Below, in pieces: positions 7,143 through 9,270 of a stretch of 9,270 nt of DNA; the first letter of the stretch is position 1; every line of letters begins with the position of its first letter. The stretch comes from Bacteroidota bacterium (GTDB taxonomy: Bacteria > Bacteroidota > Bacteroidia > Bacteroidales > WCHB1-69), in the NCBI GenBank assembly GCA_023459435.1, contig JAEWUL010000106.1, forward strand, positions 1 to 9,270. The letters run 5' to 3'. Below the pieces are notes generated by a model. It did not search any database. It was given only the letters and a program-made list of their open reading frames with translations, and was not told the origin of the DNA. Both the position numbers and the translations under genes were made by a program.

Positions 7143-7221
7143 CTTTAAAATAATGTGAATACTATTCTTATCTTGCTCATTATCTGTTACTTCCATTTTA
7201 AATTCTCAAAATAAAAGTTAA

Positions 7222-7237
7222 AGGCACATCTTTTGTT
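7222..7237 (+). promoter_or_regulatory. Sigma-54-like promoter for the hsp20 pair (tentative)
   Basis: AGGCAC (7222-7227), 5 bp, then TTGTT (7233-7237) approximates the sigma-54 consensus TGGCAC-N5-TTGCW. The -24 GG is present, while the -12 element reads GT instead of GC. Transcription would begin near 7248, giving a leader of about 42 nt. The absence of an exact Bacteroidetes housekeeping -7 box in this direction, and the paired upstream motif, support the idea. Two consensus mismatches keep it tentative. Confidence 0.35.
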
Positions 7238-7265
7238 TATAAAGGGACAGAAAACAAACAAAAAA

Positions 7266-7282
7266 AATAACCATAAAAAAAA
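7266..7282 (+). repeat. 17-bp direct repeat in hsp20 leaders, copy 1
   Basis: The 17 bases AATAACCAT plus eight A recur identically at 7711-7727, just before the second hsp20. Here they are followed by TTAAGCC and the ATG. The match suggests that the two hsp20 genes arose by tandem duplication including the 5' leader, or that the segment is a conserved A-rich translation enhancer, which Bacteroidetes favour over a Shine-Dalgarno sequence. Confidence 0.8.
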
Positions 7283-7289
7283 TTAAGCC

Positions 7290-7715
7290 ATGACACTAGT
7301 AAAATTCAGAAATCCACGTTACATGTTCTTTGATCAACTATTAGGGAACGATTTTTTGGGAGGAAAAGAGAGATCTCAGTATCCACAATTTGCTCATCCT
7401 GCTACCAACATCACAGAAGATCAGGATGGGTACAGAATCTATATGGCCGTTCCCGGAATTCAAAAGGAACAGATTAAAATTGATTTGGAAAACAATCAAC
7501 TTACCATCTCATACGATTCTGGTGAACAAGAAACAAAAGGGAACTATTTGAGAAGAGAATTCAACAATGATTCTTTTAGCAGAACATTTATAATTTCAGA
7601 CAAAACACTACCTGAACAAAGCAAAGCGAACTACAACAATGGGATTCTAACGATTTTCATCCCAAAAAAACAAGCCAGTGAAATCACAAATATTCGAAAT
7701 ATTAAAATACAATAA
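7290..7715 (+). CDS. Small heat-shock protein, Hsp20/alpha-crystallin family (first copy)
   Basis: The 141-residue ATP-independent holdase would bind unfolding proteins in the cytoplasm and pass them to refolding chaperones. A short N-terminal arm (1-38, starting MTLVKF) precedes the alpha-crystallin domain (about 39-126), with ITEDQDGYRIYMAVPG, FNNDSFSRTF and the hallmark A-x4-G-I-L as ANYNNGIL (113-120). The C-terminal tail carries an I-x-I motif, IKI (138-140), which docks into neighbouring subunits during oligomer assembly. There is no signal peptide. The start codon follows an A-rich leader without a Shine-Dalgarno. A second, related hsp20 begins 22 bp downstream with the parallel N-terminus MSLVKR, suggesting tandem duplication and possibly mixed oligomers. 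Confidence 0.95.
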   Translation: MTLVKFRNPRYMFFDQLLGNDFLGGKERSQYPQFAHPATNITEDQDGYRIYMAVPGIQKEQIKIDLENNQLTISYDSGEQETKGNYLRREFNNDSFSRTFIISDKTLPEQSKANYNNGILTIFIPKKQASEITNIRNIKIQ

Positions 7716-7727
7716 CCATAAAAAAAA
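7711..7727 (+). repeat. 17-bp direct repeat in hsp20 leaders, copy 2
   Basis: This is identical to 7266-7282. This copy includes the TAA stop (7713-7715) of the first hsp20 and is followed by GGAGGTAAAT and the ATG of the second, whereas the first copy is followed by TTAAGCC. The divergence therefore begins exactly at the ribosome binding site. Confidence 0.8.
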
Positions 7728-7733
7728 GGAGGT
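7728..7733 (+). promoter_or_regulatory. Strong Shine-Dalgarno GGAGGT before the second hsp20
   Basis: GGAGGT lies 4 bp before the ATG at 7738 and, with the A before it, is a full match to the anti-Shine-Dalgarno end of 16S rRNA. No other gene in this window has one. It fixes the start of the second hsp20 at 7738 rather than at the in-frame GTG at 7678, which lies inside the first hsp20. Confidence 0.85.
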
Positions 7734-7737
7734 AAAT

Positions 7738-8184
7738 ATGTCACTCGTAAAAAGAAATGAAGATTATCCAATGTGGCCTTCCATCTTCAACGAATTTTTT
7801 GGAAGAAATTTTCTAGATTTTACATCCAGAAATTTTTCAGCCACCAACACGACGCTTCCATCCGTGAACATTATGGAAGATCAGGATCAGTTCACTGTTG
7901 AATTAGCAGCTCCCGGTTTTGACAAAGGGGACTTCAAAATTGAACACAACAACAATGTTCTCACAATCTCTTCCGACAAAAAAGTGGAAAATGAAGTGAA
8001 AGAGGGAGAGTGTTTCAGCAGAAAAGAGTTTAGTTACCAATCATTTAGCAGATCTTTTACAATACCGGACACTATTGATGACGAAAAAATTACAGCCAAG
8101 TATGAGAACGGAATTCTAAAAGTGATCCTCCCCAAACGGGATGAAGCGAAACCTAAACCAGCTCTACAAATTGAAATTCAATAA
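7738..8184 (+). CDS. Small heat-shock protein, Hsp20/alpha-crystallin family (second copy)
   Basis: The 148-residue paralogue of the preceding gene has the same plan: an N-terminal arm rich in Phe (MWPSIFNEFFGRNFLDF), an alpha-crystallin domain from about residue 40 (LPSVNIMEDQDQFTVELAAPG), the A-x4-G-I-L hallmark as AKYENGIL (120-127) and a C-terminal I-x-I motif, IEI (145-147). FSYQSFSRSFTIP (98-110) is typical of bacterial class A Hsp20. The two copies have diverged, especially in the N-terminal arm and the loop around 80-92, so they may differ in substrate or oligomer size. The ATG is set by GGAGGT at 7728-7733. The gene ends inside a strong terminator hairpin, and the two genes almost certainly share one transcript. 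Confidence 0.95.
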   Translation: MSLVKRNEDYPMWPSIFNEFFGRNFLDFTSRNFSATNTTLPSVNIMEDQDQFTVELAAPGFDKGDFKIEHNNNVLTISSDKKVENEVKEGECFSRKEFSYQSFSRSFTIPDTIDDEKITAKYENGILKVILPKRDEAKPKPALQIEIQ

Positions 8185-8230
8185 TAAAAATAAAGGGGGA
8201 AAATTTATTTCCCCCTTTATTTTTATTATT
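8180..8230. terminator. Perfect 23-bp hairpin terminator after the hsp20 pair
   Basis: The arms 8180-8202 and 8208-8230 are exact reverse complements around a 5-nt loop (ATTTA). A G5:C5 core is flanked by A/T pairs, so the right arm supplies a T-rich tract for the plus strand. The left arm includes the last bases and the stop codon of the second hsp20. It should terminate hsp20 transcription efficiently and insulate the next promoter, which starts 12 bp later. The A-rich left arm reads as a T-tract on the other strand, so it could act in both directions. Confidence 0.93.
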
Positions 8231-8241
8231 TTGGATCATTA

Positions 8242-8272
8242 TTGACAAATCAAATAATATTTACTATATTTG
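8242..8272 (+). promoter_or_regulatory. Bacteroidetes-type promoter for the secreted protein gene
   Basis: TTG (8242-8244, within TTGAC) and TATATTTG (8265-8272, exact TAnnTTTG) are separated by 20 bp. Transcription would begin around 8276-8280, leaving a leader of about 50 nt. The promoter lies just after the hsp20 terminator, so the downstream gene is an independent unit. Confidence 0.78.
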
Positions 8273-8328
8273 CAAGTTGTTAGAGAAGGATAATTGGCAT
8301 AAAAATAGAATCCTAAAACCAAGAAAAC

Positions 8329-8892
8329 ATGAAAAGATATTTTTCCATTTTATTTTTAATCTTATCCGTATCCAGCTATGGACAGCGTGCATTAGATCTC
8401 GTTTCATTTAATAGAATCGTAGAATTAAAGGGTACGAAAAACATGGTTGCACTGGAAGTCACTACAAACAATATTGGGGACATCAACAGCATGAGTATCG
8501 TTTTTATTAACACAGAAACAGGTAAAGCAACAGTTGCAGACATTGCCAGAGAATACATTATTCAAGATTTTAAACAAGTAAAAATTGACAGCCTGATGAT
8601 TAACACAGTGTTATCTACAGTCAGAATGTATGATTTGGATCTGAATGGGAGGATCAACACCAAAGACCCAGTTTCCCTTATCTCTTTAGGTATTGATGGA
8701 AATGAAAAGAAGGTGATCACTCCAAAAACTTTTAACGTTCGTGTTTGGGAAGTGAACGAAATCTCTGGCACTTTAGTCGTTGGGGGCTTTTATGACTCCA
8801 ATAGAAACGGGAGATATGATCCCCAGGAAAAAAACGAGATTCATATTTATGATCTTAAAACGTATAAATTGATCTACAAAATTAATGAATAA
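8329..8892 (+). CDS. Secreted protein of unknown function with two EF-hand-like calcium loops
   Basis: I do not recognise this 187-residue protein. A signal peptide is clear (MKRYFSILFLILSVSSYGQ, likely cut near residue 18 or 19), so the mature protein is periplasmic or exported. Two segments fit the 12-residue EF-hand calcium loop well: residues 102-113 (D102, D104, N106, G107, I109, N110, D113) and 156-167 (D156, N158, N160, G161, Y163, D164, E167). Between and around them the sequence is mostly predicted beta-strand. It has no transmembrane segment, no lipobox and no C-terminal T9SS sorting motif. Similar DxDxNG loops occur in dockerin-like and other extracellular calcium-binding domains, so a structural calcium role is likely, but no catalytic motif is visible. 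It has its own promoter and ends 2 bp before the stop of the convergent gene. Confidence 0.85.
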   Translation: MKRYFSILFLILSVSSYGQRALDLVSFNRIVELKGTKNMVALEVTTNNIGDINSMSIVFINTETGKATVADIAREYIIQDFKQVKIDSLMINTVLSTVRMYDLDLNGRINTKDPVSLISLGIDGNEKKVITPKTFNVRVWEVNEISGTLVVGGFYDSNRNGRYDPQEKNEIHIYDLKTYKLIYKINE

Positions 8893-8894
8893 AA

Positions 8895-9270
8895 TTACCG
8901 AATCACTGTAATCTTTTTTGCAGATTTTACACCGTTAGACTCCATTTCCAATACATAAAGCCCGGATGGAAGATCTGATATATTGACTATATGAATAGAC
9001 TCCACAATTTCTATAGATTTAATCAATTGACCTACACCTGTATATAATCTTATAATTCCCTTAAGACCATTCTGAACATGTATATTCAAATGATTTATTG
9101 CAGGATTTGGATACACATCAACCATAGCATTAAGTTCATTGATTCCTACGGGAAGGGGATCTGAACCTGTAAAAAAAGCGACTCCACCAGCCCAGTTGCC
9201 AACAATCATATCTAATTTCTGATCATTGGTTAATTGGGCAACAGCCACTCCACATCGAATCCCTTCATCA
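8895..9270 (-). CDS. C-terminal part of a T9SS-exported FG-GAP/VCBS-like surface protein (partial)
   Basis: The frame enters from the right edge (complementary strand) and ends at TAA 8897-8895, giving the last 124 residues. The first 35 or so resemble the end of an FG-GAP/VCBS repeat (VAVAQLTNDQKLDMIVGNWA, then GGVAFFTG), a beta-propeller blade common in large surface proteins. A linker leads to a type A T9SS C-terminal sorting domain: VYPNP (52-56), NISDLPSGLYVLEM (97-110) and the terminal KKITVIR (118-124). In this system the domain directs passage through the outer membrane and is usually removed on attachment to the cell surface. The frame stays open to the window edge, so the V codon at 9248 is not a start. 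The full length and the rest of the domain content are outside the window. Confidence 0.9.
   Translation of the reverse strand, partial: DEGIRCGVAVAQLTNDQKLDMIVGNWAGGVAFFTGSDPLPVGINELNAMVDVYPNPAINHLNIHVQNGLKGIIRLYTGVGQLIKSIEIVESIHIVNISDLPSGLYVLEMESNGVKSAKKITVIR

Larger units (their letters stand above)
6983..7289. other. Divergent intergenic region between the ferredoxin and hsp20 genes
   Basis: This 307-bp stretch has no credible gene. It separates the minus-strand ferredoxin gene from the plus-strand hsp20 pair and is densely structured. From left to right it holds the ferredoxin 5' leader and promoter, a 20-bp inverted repeat, two copies of a TGnCATTTTGTC motif, a sigma-54-like promoter, and an A-rich hsp20 leader with a 17-bp segment repeated before the second hsp20. 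No exact TAnnTTTG box pointing towards hsp20 was found. Confidence 0.85.

Noticed and set aside
7157..7167. Small palindrome GAAT-ACT-ATTC upstream of hsp20
   Set aside because: The arms are only 4 bp in AT-rich DNA and are easily due to chance; it has no defined position relative to a promoter.
7678..7737. GTG start at 7678 extending the second hsp20 by 20 residues
   Set aside because: It lies inside the first hsp20 gene, whereas the ATG at 7738 has a strong GGAGGT and gives the N-terminus MSLVKR, parallel to MTLVKF of the first copy.

Overview
The window looks like a chromosomal segment from an AT-rich member of the Bacteroidetes. The evidence is a type IX secretion (T9SS) sorting tail with a VYPNP motif at the right edge, two promoters that fit the Bacteroidetes form TTG-N17-23-TAnnTTTG, and translation starts that almost all lack a Shine-Dalgarno sequence. 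No phage, transposon, CRISPR, tRNA or rRNA signal is visible.

Positions 1-6174 hold a tightly packed plus-strand export operon. It starts with the tail of an upstream gene (probably its regulator), followed by a TolC-type outer-membrane channel, a HlyD/YbhG-type adaptor lipoprotein, two ABC ATPases and two ABC-2 permeases. Junctions are 4-bp ATGA overlaps or gaps of 2-11 bp, so the genes are probably co-transcribed and partly translationally coupled. The set matches the Escherichia coli YbhG-YbhF-YbhS-YbhR exporter, with YbhF split into two genes and a dedicated channel added. The two ATPases are complementary: every degenerate motif falls into one of the two composite ATP sites, leaving the other consensus.

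Positions 6175-6208 are a short convergent gap filled by four tandem 7-bp repeats. A minus-strand gene (6209-6982) then encodes a ferredoxin-domain protein fused to a cysteine-rich domain, with one cluster cysteine missing. Its promoter (7019-7047) abuts a perfect 8-4-8 inverted repeat of Crp/Fnr type, placed about where a class II activator would bind. This suggests control by redox or nitrosative stress.

The divergent side of the same intergenic region leads to two small heat-shock proteins (Hsp20) in tandem. Upstream are a paired TGnCATTTTGTC motif, repeated 32 bp apart, and a sequence close to a sigma-54 promoter. The two hsp20 genes share an identical 17-bp leader segment, but only the second has a strong GGAGGT ribosome binding site, which is unusual for this phylum. 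A perfect 23-bp hairpin closes the unit.

The right end has a separately promoted secreted protein of unknown function with two EF-hand-like calcium loops. It converges, with only 2 bp between stops, on the C-terminal end of a T9SS-exported FG-GAP/VCBS-like protein that runs off the window.

Most gene content is of known families. The parts most worth a second look are the regulatory architecture at 7019-7290, the ATPase asymmetry, the ferredoxin with an incomplete second cluster, and the calcium-loop protein.
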